Source of the DNA: Fodinibius sp. Rm-B-1B1-1 | Lineage (GTDB): Bacteria > Bacteroidota > Rhodothermia > Balneolales > Balneolaceae | Length of the DNA stretch: 64,000 nt | Assembly: GCF_038594945.1 (NCBI RefSeq) | Contig: NZ_JBCFYD010000002.1 | Location: 1,364,001-1,428,000 of the forward strand | Direction of reading: 5' to 3' | Shown here: positions 55,711-64,000 of the stretch, in pieces | How positions within the stretch are numbered: position 1 is the first letter of the stretch | Layout of the letters: every line of letters begins with the position of its first letter | Made by a program: the position numbers and the translations under genes | The notes under the pieces: model-generated | The model's database searches: none | Seen by the model: the letters and a program-made list of their open reading frames with translations, nothing else | What the model was told of the DNA's origin: nothing

Positions 55711-56484
55711 CTAATTTTCTTCAAACACCTCTAACACTTCCGGAAGTAATTCTCGGCTGCAGGAAAAACCATTACCCGATTGGATGGTTTCGTTCCCATC
55801 CGTATCACAAAAAACCCCACCTGATTCCTGTAAAACGGTAAGCAGCGGCGCCGCATCCCAAATATTCAAAATAGGATCAAACATCAGGTCTGCACGTCCC
55901 GTAGCTACGAGCATATGTCCATATGCATCGCCCCACGTGCGGTGAATACGCGTTTTTTCGATCAGGGTATCAAAGGCATCCCCATAGCCAAATTTTGCCG
56001 CGGTGTACACATCAGTGCTCATGAAACTGGCTTTGGCAATACCATCACACGAACGCACACGACATGATTCACCATTGAGACGTGCCCCTTTATTCTTGGC
56101 CGCGTCACAGAGCTCATCCAGCGCCGGGGCATAAATGATGCCGATCACCGGCTCCTCATCAACAACAACACCAATCAACGTGGTGTACAGCGGCACACCG
56201 TGAATAAAGGATTTCGTACCGTCGATGGGATCGAGAATCCACTGCACATTACTCTCAGGATTATGGTCGTCGTGCTCTTCGCCCACAATACCGTGTTCAG
56301 GAAACCGTTTTTGGATTTCCTCACGCATGATCGATTCGGCCTCGCGGTCGGCTACAGTCACAGGCGAATCATCTGACTTACGCTCTACATCAAATGATTT
56401 ATTAAAATAATTAAGCGTATAATCTCCGCCCTTTTCTGCGATTTCAATGGCCGCCTCGTGTACAGTATCCAAGTCAAAATTCAT
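55711..56484 (-). CDS. hisN: Inositol monophosphatase-family phosphatase, likely histidinol-phosphatase (HisN)
   Basis: A metal-dependent phosphatase of the IMPase superfamily, 257 residues. The metal site is complete: GIVGEEHDDH (Glu69, Glu70), WILDPIDGTKSF (Asp85, Asp88) and NIWDAAPLLTVLQESGG. The pattern KSDDSPVTVADREAE and YGDAFDTLIE are close to HisN-type histidinol-phosphatases of actinobacteria and Bacteroidota. Inositol phosphatase or CysQ are alternatives and the substrate is not proven by sequence. No other his genes are in the window. It lies tail to tail with the alcohol dehydrogenase. Confidence 0.85.
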   Translation of the reverse strand: MNFDLDTVHEAAIEIAEKGGDYTLNYFNKSFDVERKSDDSPVTVADREAESIMREEIQKRFPEHGIVGEEHDDHNPESNVQWILDPIDGTKSFIHGVPLYTTLIGVVVDEEPVIGIIYAPALDELCDAAKNKGARLNGESCRVRSCDGIAKASFMSTDVYTAAKFGYGDAFDTLIEKTRIHRTWGDAYGHMLVATGRADLMFDPILNIWDAAPLLTVLQESGGVFCDTDGNETIQSGNGFSCSRELLPEVLEVFEEN

Positions 56485-56533
56485 GTGTACTTATAGTCTT
56501 AGTGTGGTTATTTTCAGCAAGTCAAATATAGGA

Positions 56534-56554
56534 TTCTGAATTAAGGATTCAGAA
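56534..56554. repeat. Small hairpin upstream of tex
   Basis: TTCTGAAT-TAAGG-ATTCAGAA is a perfect 8-bp stem with a 5-base loop in the divergent gap between the HisN-like gene and tex. The core TTCTGAA resembles the arms in the 31691-31822 element. Confidence 0.35.
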
Positions 56555-56663
56555 TATGAAAACAGTATTAAACTGAACTTAGATTCTTCGATAGCATTAT
56601 ATTCAGGGTTGGCTGAGAATTGCAATTTATCCGGCCTCGAACTTTAAACTTCTATTATTAAGA

Positions 56664-58838
56664 ATGACCGATTCACAGATTTTTAGCAGCATAGCACAAG
56701 AATTGAATTTCAAACCGAAACAGATAAAAACGGTAGCTGACTTTTTGGATGACGGGGCCACCGTTCCATTTTTGGCTCGTTATCGTCAGGAGGCAACCGG
56801 CGGACTTGATGAAGAGGATATCCGAAGCGTTCGTGACAAGCTGGAGTTTCACCGAACGCTCGAAGACCGCAAGAAAACCATTCTCAAAACTATTGACGAG
56901 CAGGATAAGCTGACCGAAGAGCTCGAAGAAAAAATTAAATCGTGTACTGATCTTAATACATTGGAGGATCTATACCTGCCTTACAAACCCAAACGCCGTA
57001 CCAAGGGCGATATGGCTAAGGAGAAAGGGCTGGAGCCGCTGGCCGAGCTTATCTGGGAACAAGAGATCGAAAAAGGCGATCCTATGGAGCATGCGGCTAA
57101 GTTTGTTGATGAGGAAAACGAGGTTGAGTCCGCTGAAGATGCCATGGACGGTGCCCTCGATATTGTCGCCGAGTGGATCAACGAGTCAGCCGACGTGAGG
57201 GAAAAATTGCGCGATATTTTCCAGGAACACGCTGTAATCAAAACGGAGAAAAATCCTGCAGTTGATGAGCGCACCAACTTTGAGGACTATTACGAATTTT
57301 CTCAAAAGGCTAAACACCTTAAACCGTACCAAATATTGGCCATCAATCGCGGAGAACGTGAAAATATCCTTTTTGTCAATGTCGAACTTTGGGATGAGAT
57401 CACCCTTGAGAATATTGACGATGTAGTGATCACCAATGATATGAGTATTTTCGTTCCCCATATCCAGGATGCCGTTGAAGATGCCTACAAACGACTGCTG
57501 TTTCCGTCGTTGGAGCGAGAGTTAAGGAATCAACTCACCGAAAAAGCCGACCAGCACGCCATCGAAACTTTTGCTACCAATCTTTCTAATTTATTGATGC
57601 AGCCGCCGCTCGATCATAAGGTAGTCATGGGTATCGACCCCGCCTACCGCTCGGGCTGTAAGGTAGCTGTAGTGGATGAGACGGGGAAGTATCTCGAAGG
57701 GACGACCACCTATCCCACTCCTCCACAAGAAAAGGTTGCTGAAGCAGAAGAAGTGTTTGATAAACTTATCAATAAATACAGCGTAAATCTTATTGCCATC
57801 GGCAACGGAACGGCCAGCCGCGAGACGGAACAGATTGTGGCAAACTTTATTCAGAAGCGAAAAGAAAAACATCCCGATGAAGAACTTAGTTATATGATCG
57901 TCAATGAAGCCGGGGCTTCGGTCTATTCAGCATCGAAAGTGGCCGCCGAAGAATTCCCTGATCTGGATGCCCCCCAACGCGGAAATATTTCCATAGCCCG
58001 ACGCGTGCAGGACCCATTGGCCGAACTCGTAAAAATCGATCCCAAGTCGATTGGCGTGGGATTGTACCAACATGATGTGAATCAAAACCAGTTGGCCCAG
58101 TCGCTGGATGATGTCGTCGAAAGTTGTGTAAACCAAGTGGGCGTAAACCTCAATACGGCAAGTGCCCCATTACTTTCCCATATTTCGGGATTAAGCAGTC
58201 GTGTTGCCAAAAATATTGTGAAGCGCAGAGAAACGGAAGGGACGTTTAAAGACCGGGAAGAAATAAAGGATATTAGTGGCGTCGGGGAATTTCGCTTTCA
58301 GCAGGCTGCCGGATTTATGCGCATTCCCGAATCAGACAACCCACTCGACAATACCGCTATCCACCCGGAAAGTTATGAAGCTACCGAAAAACTCTGCAAT
58401 CTTTTTAGTATTAAGCTGGAAAAATTAAATGAGCAAACTGAAGCTATTTCAAAGAAGCTCAAAAACATCGACAAAAAACAGGTTGCCGAGCAGATCGGAG
58501 TAGGCATCCCGACCCTTGAACTCATCATCGAAAACTTGCAGAAACCAGGACGCGATCCCAGGGAATCGCTACCCAAACCAGTACTCCGAAATGATATTAT
58601 GAAGATGGAAGATTTGAGTGAAGGACAGGTGCTTGAAGGCACGGTTCGTAACGTCGTTGATTTCGGTGCTTTTGTAGACATCGGGGTGAAGCAAGACGGG
58701 CTCCTACACATCTCAAAAATGGCCGATCGAAAAGTCGAAGACCCGCACGATGTTGTAGCAGTTGGAGACATCCTAAAACTCACGATTGTATCCCTCGATT
58801 TGGAACGCGGACGCATCGGATTATCACTCGTAGATTAG
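56664..58838 (+). CDS. tex: Tex-family RNA-binding transcription accessory protein
   Basis: A 724-residue RNA-binding protein of the Tex/Spt6 family. Domain order: N-terminal helical region (LDDGATVPFLARYRQEATGGLDEE), YqgF-like RNase H fold (VMGIDPAYRSGCKVAVVDETG), helix-hairpin-helix pair (ISGLSSRVAKNIVKRRE), and a C-terminal S1 domain (LEGTVRNVVDFGAFVDIGVK). Length and order are standard. A good terminator follows at 58916-58964. Confidence 0.97.
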   Translation: MTDSQIFSSIAQELNFKPKQIKTVADFLDDGATVPFLARYRQEATGGLDEEDIRSVRDKLEFHRTLEDRKKTILKTIDEQDKLTEELEEKIKSCTDLNTLEDLYLPYKPKRRTKGDMAKEKGLEPLAELIWEQEIEKGDPMEHAAKFVDEENEVESAEDAMDGALDIVAEWINESADVREKLRDIFQEHAVIKTEKNPAVDERTNFEDYYEFSQKAKHLKPYQILAINRGERENILFVNVELWDEITLENIDDVVITNDMSIFVPHIQDAVEDAYKRLLFPSLERELRNQLTEKADQHAIETFATNLSNLLMQPPLDHKVVMGIDPAYRSGCKVAVVDETGKYLEGTTTYPTPPQEKVAEAEEVFDKLINKYSVNLIAIGNGTASRETEQIVANFIQKRKEKHPDEELSYMIVNEAGASVYSASKVAAEEFPDLDAPQRGNISIARRVQDPLAELVKIDPKSIGVGLYQHDVNQNQLAQSLDDVVESCVNQVGVNLNTASAPLLSHISGLSSRVAKNIVKRRETEGTFKDREEIKDISGVGEFRFQQAAGFMRIPESDNPLDNTAIHPESYEATEKLCNLFSIKLEKLNEQTEAISKKLKNIDKKQVAEQIGVGIPTLELIIENLQKPGRDPRESLPKPVLRNDIMKMEDLSEGQVLEGTVRNVVDFGAFVDIGVKQDGLLHISKMADRKVEDPHDVVAVGDILKLTIVSLDLERGRIGLSLVD

Positions 58839-58915
58839 TGTTCTACGAACAAATTTATCCTGCCATATTTTTCTAAGTTTTCCCTTTATCTTTTAGTTTA
58901 AATCTCTTCGAACTT

Positions 58916-58964
58916 AGGGGCTAAGCAGTAATCAATTATGAACTGTTTGGCCCCTCAGTTTTTT
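58916..58964 (+). terminator. Intrinsic terminator after tex
   Basis: AGGGGC...GCCCCT extends to a 13-bp stem (58916-58928 with 58943-58955, two G-T wobbles) around a 14-base loop. CAG and six T follow, 78 bases after the tex stop. Confidence 0.75.
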
Positions 58965-59255
58965 GGTAAAAATTCTTTGTTTCACTCTTCCCTTCCTCCC
59001 AGAAAATATCTCTGATTTTCGTTCTAAGACATTTACTTTGCTTTAAGAAATTGGCATCTCTCCGACTCCACAAAAAGGTCAATAGTCCAAAATACTAAGG
59101 TGATTTCAGGAAACTACTATCCAAAAACGTCACTCAAAAAGCCATATTTATTAAAATATACTTTAAGTGTTTTATATAAATTTATGAATATTATACTATT
59201 ACATATATCATAATTACTCATGATAAATTGTCTCAGCTCCCTCTTTTTGACATTA

Positions 59256-59270
59256 CCTAAATAATTTAGG
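59256..59270. promoter_or_regulatory. Palindrome CCTAAATAATTTAGG, copy 1
   Basis: A perfect 7+7 inverted repeat with a central A, preceded by TTA and followed by CGATT. The same 15 bases recur exactly at 59400-59414. Confidence 0.4.
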
Positions 59271-59399
59271 CGATTATATTACGGGGAAAATTGCTGAAAT
59301 AGTCAAATAATATATCAACATAAAGTATTGATAACACTGAACTTATCATCAAAAATAGGCGTTTTATATACAATTCTCGCTGCGTGACCCACATTCCCA

Positions 59400-59414
59400 C
59401 CTAAATAATTTAGG
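59400..59414. promoter_or_regulatory. Palindrome CCTAAATAATTTAGG, copy 2
   Basis: An identical 15-bp palindrome to 59256-59270, 144 bases later; one A before it is shared but the flanks otherwise differ. Repetition of an exact symmetric site in an otherwise featureless gap suggests a protein-binding site. Confidence 0.4.
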
Positions 59415-60114
59415 GAAAGCACAGAATAAGCATACCCAAGTATCTATAGTATTTTTTAAGTAATTTACTTAACGTTCTTATTTCAATAGGAATACATAAA
59501 TATATGCGTCATATTCAGTTACTATTGACAATTTAATCATTCGCTATTCTGGCCCGTATGTCCCAAATTTTCAACTATTACTACATCAATCCTTCTAAGT
59601 TGTTGTCAGGCAATATGATATTCTATCTTATCCCTCAACCTTACCTCTATACCTGGTTACTATGTCAAATTGCCAGACAAAGAGTATTTCCCGATATCCA
59701 AAAAAGTGGGAGTCCATATATCTCCACTATTGCTGTTTTATTTGATTAGCTAAACGCCTCTTCCCCACCCATTAACTTCTTGTCAGAACCACTACAATTT
59801 CAGAAGAATTTATCCTCACTTTACCACTTCCGTCTATCCGCCATCCCTACTATTATGTACAATGAATATTTCTATTATGACACCAGCACTATTTCTTCAA
59901 ATTGATCTTGTTTCGTCATTAAATTTAGCAGAATTTGCCCCCTTATTTTTCATGCCCTTTTAGCTTATTTGTCCGGTTACTTTCAGACCTCAAATCTGCC
60001 CCCTATCCCCCTGACTTTTCATTTCAAAGTTCCCTTTATTTTTTATTACTATAAGTGAACTATTTTATTGTAATCCACCCCTTATAATTATCAGGATACA
60101 GGGCTTATATTTTT

Positions 60115-60127
60115 AGAATTTAATTCT
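60115..60127. promoter_or_regulatory. Palindrome AGAATTTAATTCT just before the aminotransferase gene
   Basis: A perfect 13-bp inverted repeat ending 8 bases before the ATG. The core GAAT-N3-ATTC resembles an arginine-repressor (ARG) box, which has GAAT-N4-ATTC, but is one base shorter. A regulatory role is a guess based on the gene's likely place in arginine synthesis. Confidence 0.25.
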
Positions 60128-60135
60128 TCTATTTT

Positions 60136-61314
60136 ATGAATTTTCAACAGCTCACCGAACAGTATCATCTCCCAGTTTACAATCGTTATCCCATCACAAT
60201 TACCAAAGGAAAAGGAGCGTATGTTTGGGATGATGAAGGCAACAAATACCTGGATGCTTTGGCCGGTATTGCCGTCAACAGTTTGGGACACTGTCACCCC
60301 AATGTCGTTGAAGCCGTTCAAAATCAGGTGGGTCAGCTGATGCATATCTCTAACTTTTACTACAGCAAGCCGCAGGCTGAGCTGCTGCAATTGTTATCAG
60401 AAATTACCGGCTTGAATAAAGGATTTATCTGCAATAGCGGCGGCGAAGCTATGGAAGCATGTATCAAGGCAGCACGCAAATTTGGGCAGGCTCACGACAA
60501 AAAAGGAGCCATCCTAACCGTTAGTAACGCCTTCCATGGGCGTACAATGGGTACTATATCCATGGGCATGGACAAGTATGCCAAGGGCTACGATCCCCTC
60601 TTAGACGGCTTCCAACAGATCGGAATGAATGATATTGCGGCCTTAAAAGCGCATTTTAATGAAGATACGCTCGGTATCGTACTTGAAACAATCCAGGGTT
60701 CGGGCGGACTACACATCGCTTCCCAGGAATTTATGGATGGTGTTCAAGAACTTTGCAATAAACATAATGCACTCCTGATCATAGATGAAGTACAAACGGG
60801 TGTTGCCCGAACCGGCAAGATGTTTGGTTTTAATCACTACGGCGTGCAACCTGATATTATTGGGATGGCTAAAGCCATGGGCGGCGGATTTCCCATTGGA
60901 GCAATGGTCTGCCGTAATAAGGTTGCTGAAACAATGAATTATGGTGACCACGGTAGCACTTATGGCGGTAATCCACTGGCTTGTGCGGCCTCACTTGCTG
61001 CTCTCCAAACAGTTATCAACAAGGACTTGGTCAATCAGGCAAAGCAAAAAGGAACCTTTTTAAAGCAAGAAATTGCTGATCGCACTTCAGGGATGGCTGA
61101 GGTTATTGATATCCGCGGTCGAGGGCTGATGATCGGCGTGGAGCTTTCGTTTGAAGGACGTCAAGTGGTTGAAGAAATGATGAACCAAGGTGTATTATCG
61201 AACTGTACGCAAGGGAATGTTATGAGACTTGTGCCGCCGCTGGTGACCAAAAAAGAAGGGTTATCTACCTTAGCTGAGGTATTAGTATCAGCAATCAAAA
61301 AAATTACATCCTAA
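60136..61314 (+). CDS. argD: Acetylornithine aminotransferase-type PLP enzyme (class III)
   Basis: A class III aminotransferase, most like acetylornithine/N-succinyldiaminopimelate aminotransferases. Visible features: YLDALAGIAVNSLGHCHPNVVEA near the N-terminus, CNSGGEAMEACIKAARKF for cofactor phosphate, FHGRTMGTISMGMD, the PLP Asp in LLIIDEVQTGVARTG, and the Schiff-base Lys246 in GMAKAMGGGFPIGAM. 392 residues is normal. No other arginine genes are in the window, so another omega-aminotransferase role is possible. Confidence 0.88.
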   Translation: MNFQQLTEQYHLPVYNRYPITITKGKGAYVWDDEGNKYLDALAGIAVNSLGHCHPNVVEAVQNQVGQLMHISNFYYSKPQAELLQLLSEITGLNKGFICNSGGEAMEACIKAARKFGQAHDKKGAILTVSNAFHGRTMGTISMGMDKYAKGYDPLLDGFQQIGMNDIAALKAHFNEDTLGIVLETIQGSGGLHIASQEFMDGVQELCNKHNALLIIDEVQTGVARTGKMFGFNHYGVQPDIIGMAKAMGGGFPIGAMVCRNKVAETMNYGDHGSTYGGNPLACAASLAALQTVINKDLVNQAKQKGTFLKQEIADRTSGMAEVIDIRGRGLMIGVELSFEGRQVVEEMMNQGVLSNCTQGNVMRLVPPLVTKKEGLSTLAEVLVSAIKKITS

Positions 61315-61330
61315 GAAAACAAAATGCCCA

Positions 61331-61338
61331 TATTTTTG
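61331..61338 (+). promoter_or_regulatory. Candidate -7 promoter box for the 61370 gene
   Basis: TATTTTTG matches TAnnTTTG exactly, 31 bases before the ATG. No TTG element fits upstream. Confidence 0.3.
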
Positions 61339-61369
61339 TTATAGTAAGTGAAATTATAAGGAGCAATAC

Positions 61370-61813
61370 ATGGGGATGTCTTTAAATCATTTATTAATTG
61401 TGATGCTGACCGGGGGTTGTTTACTGTTTGGGATATCTAAACAGGGATTGGCACAAGAAACAGATACAACCCGCATTACTATCGAACAGGATGAAGAAAC
61501 GGATGCTCCCATCCAGTTGGACCAACAATATAGCCGATCAGTTTCGGGCGGAGCGCTTACGGATATGGGTACGTATAATGTCCCTTCCTCCACGCAATAC
61601 TATCAGGCTCCTTTTGAAGCGCAAAAAGAGCTGGATCAATTCATGGAAGAGTACCGAAAAGAGATGGAGGAAAATACTTACTGGAATTTTCTGAAGGCTG
61701 TAAGTCCCTACTTAAGACTCCACTTAGGTGTTCGCGATTTCAATACCCTGGATATTGTGGGACGTGATAATCCGCTCTGGCAGTCGTACAGCAACGATGA
61801 AGAACTTGAGTAA
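61370..61813 (+). CDS. Small exported protein of unknown function
   Basis: A 147-residue protein with a signal peptide (core LLIVMLTGGCLLFGI, likely cleavage after GLAQ near residue 29), so periplasmic or secreted. The mature part is acidic (TIEQDEETDAPIQLDQQYSR), then has a helical stretch FEAQKELDQFMEEYRKEMEEN and ends SPYLRLHLGVRDFNTLDIVGRDN. I do not recognise a family. TAAGGAG 6 bases before the ATG is one of the better Shine-Dalgarno sites in this window, and its own -7-like box precedes it. It follows the aminotransferase by 55 bases. Confidence 0.75.
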   Translation: MGMSLNHLLIVMLTGGCLLFGISKQGLAQETDTTRITIEQDEETDAPIQLDQQYSRSVSGGALTDMGTYNVPSSTQYYQAPFEAQKELDQFMEEYRKEMEENTYWNFLKAVSPYLRLHLGVRDFNTLDIVGRDNPLWQSYSNDEELE

Positions 61814-61865
61814 GTTTCTTTTTACCGCTTAAAGATTAAGGGGAATATTTTTTGCAAGTGGTTAA

Positions 61866-62885
61866 TCAATTAAAAATTGAGTAAAAAGCCCCTTTTACTC
61901 TTTGCAGATCCTCATCATCAATCTGGAAATGGAAGGTTGCACGCAGCGTTTGCGGACCGAATGGTACAACTTTTATCCCTTCCTCTGCCAGCAATTCTAC
62001 CGCTTGTTCTGCAGGCATACCATTGACATCAAAGATGAGAATATTGGTTTCAACGGATTCCAAATCAATGGAAAGCTGCGAGCACTGACTTACTGTTTCG
62101 GCCAGCTCGCGTGCCCGGCGGTGGTCTTCTTTAAGTTTTGAAAGATGATGCTCAATAGCATAATCGGCTGCGGCGGCCAGCAACCCAATCTGACGCATAC
62201 CCCCGCCCCACATCTTACGCATTCGTCGTGCTCCGGTAATATTTTCCTGGGATGACAACAGCATCGACCCCACAGGCGCACCAAGTCCTTTGCTAAAGCA
62301 TACAGACATCGTATCGGCAATTCGGCTATAAAAACTGGGAGCTGTATTCGTAGCAGTCATCGCATTCCAGATTCGCGCACCATCGAGATGGATACCCAAC
62401 TCGTTTTGGGTGGCAAATGAGCTGATTGCTGCCAGCTCCTGTTCGGTATAACAGCATCCCCCGCCCTTATTCGTCGAGTTTTCAAGGGCAATAACTCTCG
62501 TTTGGGGCTCCCATTCCTTTTGGCCGCGAACCGTATCCTTTAGCAGATCGGCTGACAATTTGCCTTTTTGGCCCTTCAACGGTCGCAGAAGAACGGACGA
62601 CAAATGCGATGCTGCCGTGGACTCGTAATTAAAAATATGCCCCGTTTCCTCGATGAGGACTTCATCTCCCTGATCCGTTAACATGTTTACCGCCAACTGA
62701 TTAGCCATGGTGCCGCTGGGCGTAAAAAGTCCGGCCTCAAAACCAAACATTTTGGCTATCTTCTTTTCAAGTGCATTCACGGTGGGATCTTCCCCAAAGA
62801 CGTCATCCCCAACCTTCGCATCCGCCATCACTTTTCGCATCTCAGCAGTTGGAGTCGTTACCGTATCACTTCGCAAGTCAATCAT
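61866..62885 (-). CDS. L-threonine aldolase (low specificity)
   Basis: A PLP enzyme splitting threonine (and allo-threonine) to glycine and acetaldehyde. It starts [20 protein letters not shown] with [15 protein letters not shown], the standard opening. [10 protein letters not shown] holds the Asp that binds the PLP ring nitrogen, and Lys199 in [13 protein letters not shown] is the Schiff-base residue. 339 residues is normal. It lies 94 bases after the threonine dehydratase on the same strand. Together they give two ways to break down threonine. Confidence 0.95.
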   Translation of the reverse strand: MIDLRSDTVTTPTAEMRKVMADAKVGDDVFGEDPTVNALEKKIAKMFGFEAGLFTPSGTMANQLAVNMLTDQGDEVLIEETGHIFNYESTAASHLSSVLLRPLKGQKGKLSADLLKDTVRGQKEWEPQTRVIALENSTNKGGGCCYTEQELAAISSFATQNELGIHLDGARIWNAMTATNTAPSFYSRIADTMSVCFSKGLGAPVGSMLLSSQENITGARRMRKMWGGGMRQIGLLAAAADYAIEHHLSKLKEDHRRARELAETVSQCSQLSIDLESVETNILIFDVNGMPAEQAVELLAEEGIKVVPFGPQTLRATFHFQIDDEDLQRVKGAFYSIFN

Positions 62886-62979
62886 TGATAACTTATGTTT
62901 TTAGTTTATTAAAGATCTTGTAATGAGTTTAGGATGACATATTATTGATTCATATTTCAGCCCCAAAGGAGGTTATAAG

Positions 62980-63966
62980 TCATTTTGTTTTTTCCAAAAT
63001 GCTGAAGAAACTTTGAGGATCAATATTGGTGCCGCAGACAATGATCCCCACATTCTTACCAATAACCTGGTCGGCCAGCGGACCCGTAGCAGCAGCGAGC
63101 GCCGAAGCTCCCGCAGGCTCAACGGCCAGCTTTAACTCCTCAAACATCACACGCATTATCTGCGCCATTTTCAGATCCGTAACCGTCACCACCTCGTCCA
63201 CAAAACGCTGGCACAACCCAAAGCTATAGGGAGCGGCATGGGGAGCGCCCAGACTATCAGCGATGGTATCAACCTCATCAATTTCCACGGGTTCACCGGC
63301 TACACGACTCTTACTCATGCTGTCGGCCCCCACCGGCTCTACGCCATAAACCTTACAATCAGAAACCATCTGTTTAATCGCTGCAGCAATACCGGCACAT
63401 AATCCACCGCCGCCAATGGGAACAATTACAGCATCCAGTTCGGGGACATCCTGTGCAAATTCAAGCCCAACGGTTGCCGTTCCCAACGCTGTTTGTTCGC
63501 CTTCAAACGGGTGAATAAAGGCACGGTTTTCTTCTTTTTCGATTTCTTTCACGCGATGGAAGGCCTCATGCACGTCATCCACCAGCTCTACTGTAGCACC
63601 ATGTGATTTACACTTTTCCACCCGGAAATTATTAGCCGTTTTCGGCATCACCACTTTGGCGGTCGTACCAAGCGACTTAGCTGCATACGCCACTGCTATA
63701 GCATGGTTACCCGCACTAACAGCAGTAACACCATTTTTAAGCTGCTCCTCAGAAAGATCCAGCATATTCATCAGCGCACCGCGCGGTTTGAAGCTGCCGG
63801 CATATTGAAAGAGCTCCAACTTTAAAAACAGATTCGTTTCTTTACTTAGCAGCTTATCCTTAACATCACTTTTCCACTCCCAAACAGGCGTTCGTCGGAC
63901 GCTCTCTCCCAACTTCTCTCTGGCCTGTTCAATTTGTCGGGGCGTAGGAATTTTTATTGTATTCAT
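62980..63966 (-). CDS. Threonine/serine dehydratase, PLP fold type II (no regulatory domain)
   Basis: A catabolic-type threonine dehydratase that deaminates threonine to 2-oxobutyrate. Lys60 in YAGSFKPRGALMNML carries PLP, SAGNHAIAVAYAAKSLG is the substrate loop, and VPIGGGGLCAGIA is the phosphate-binding Gly loop. It ends at about 328 residues without the ACT-type regulatory domain of biosynthetic IlvA, so it is TdcB-like; serine racemase or related activities cannot be excluded. I use ATG at 63966, preceded by GAGGTGG; a GTG at 63972 is possible. Confidence 0.9.
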   Translation of the reverse strand: MNTIKIPTPRQIEQAREKLGESVRRTPVWEWKSDVKDKLLSKETNLFLKLELFQYAGSFKPRGALMNMLDLSEEQLKNGVTAVSAGNHAIAVAYAAKSLGTTAKVVMPKTANNFRVEKCKSHGATVELVDDVHEAFHRVKEIEKEENRAFIHPFEGEQTALGTATVGLEFAQDVPELDAVIVPIGGGGLCAGIAAAIKQMVSDCKVYGVEPVGADSMSKSRVAGEPVEIDEVDTIADSLGAPHAAPYSFGLCQRFVDEVVTVTDLKMAQIMRVMFEELKLAVEPAGASALAAATGPLADQVIGKNVGIIVCGTNIDPQSFFSILEKTK

Positions 63967-64000
63967 AACCACCTCTTTATTTCTACCAATAACATGAAGT

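Larger units (their letters stand above)
58965..60114. other. AT-rich intergenic stretch with no supported gene
   Basis: About 1.15 kb between the tex terminator and the aminotransferase promoter region. All six frames are short; a 63-codon frame at 59558-59749 (rich in Tyr, Leu and Ile) has no recognisable feature and no good ribosome site. The plus strand from about 59540 is pyrimidine-rich and poor in G. Two copies of a 15-bp palindrome (59256-59270 and 59400-59414) are its only clear structure. A degraded gene, an sRNA or a regulatory region are all possible. Confidence 0.5.

Noticed and set aside
55572-55841. 89-codon frame spanning the composite repeat
   Set aside because: It is a translation of the palindromic elements and the HisN gene's antisense end, not a gene.
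59558-59749. 63-codon plus-strand frame in the AT-rich gap, hydrophobic and Tyr-rich
   Set aside because: No ribosome site or family match; composition matches the surrounding non-coding AT-rich sequence.
58965-60114. Possible decayed gene on the minus strand
   Set aside because: Translating parts of the gap on the minus strand gave many stops and no recognisable motif.

Overview
This window reads as chromosomal DNA of a Gram-negative member of the Bacteroidota/FCB lineage, most likely a Balneolota/Rhodothermota-type marine or halophilic bacterium. The evidence is a SprA translocon and a matching T9SS Plug protein, an LptF/LptG/LptC/OstA-like LPS export set, a SusB-type GH97 glucosidase, a 29-residue COX24/AURKAIP1-type basic peptide, and several exact matches to the Bacteroidota promoter box TAnnTTTG, mostly without strong Shine-Dalgarno sequences. 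The genus-level placement is inference; there is no rRNA or tRNA gene in the window to anchor it.

Layout. 1-3726 (minus) is the N-terminal half of sprA, cut by the window edge. 3958-6472 (plus) is lptF-lptG. 6499-8450 (minus) holds guaB and a small unknown gene. 8646-11081 (plus) holds a lipoprotein GH97 glucosidase and a small thioredoxin-fold-like protein. 11163-15496 (minus) holds folD and the cluster ptsN-dacB-sigma54 response regulator. 15645-19637 (plus) is ccmB-holB-dapF-plug, overlapping or tightly packed. 19711-31671 (minus) is a long envelope/housekeeping run: aroK-aroB-tamB-rnr and a protein joining a zinc-peptidase-like domain, a TolB-like propeller and an outer-membrane barrel. 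31846-34729 holds rqcH (minus), an unknown gene (plus), the COX24-type peptide (minus) and an HU/IHF protein (minus). 34947-39296 (plus) holds an AGCS symporter, upp, lptC and an OstA-like protein. 39351-41477 (minus) is an EF-G paralogue. 41716-43430 (plus) is ansA and a PolB-type exonuclease.

43431-46594 is an AT-rich two-gene insert: a GT32-type glycosyltransferase and a 720-residue protein whose three segments read as GT25 glycosyltransferase, sulfotransferase-like P-loop domain and GH16 glycoside hydrolase. This is the most unusual object in the window. 46595-49327 (minus) is glgA-glgC. 49489-51730 (plus) is a NatAB-like ABC exporter. 51995-54334 (minus) is an M1-aminopeptidase homologue that has lost its zinc motif. 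54526-58838 holds a zinc alcohol dehydrogenase, a HisN-like phosphatase and tex. 58839-60135 is a 1.3-kb AT-rich gap with no convincing gene but with twin 15-bp palindromes. 60136-63966 holds an acetylornithine-type aminotransferase, a small secreted unknown, threonine aldolase and threonine dehydratase.

How it works together. Much of the window serves the cell envelope: protein secretion (SprA, Plug), LPS transport (LptF, LptG, LptC, OstA-like), outer-membrane assembly (TamB and a barrel protein), peptidoglycan (DapF, DacB) and surface or storage glycans (GT32, GT25-GH16, GlgA/GlgC, GH97). Intergenic gaps carry intrinsic terminators at convergent ends and several REP-like palindromic elements. 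No insertion sequence, CRISPR array, prophage or tRNA was seen.
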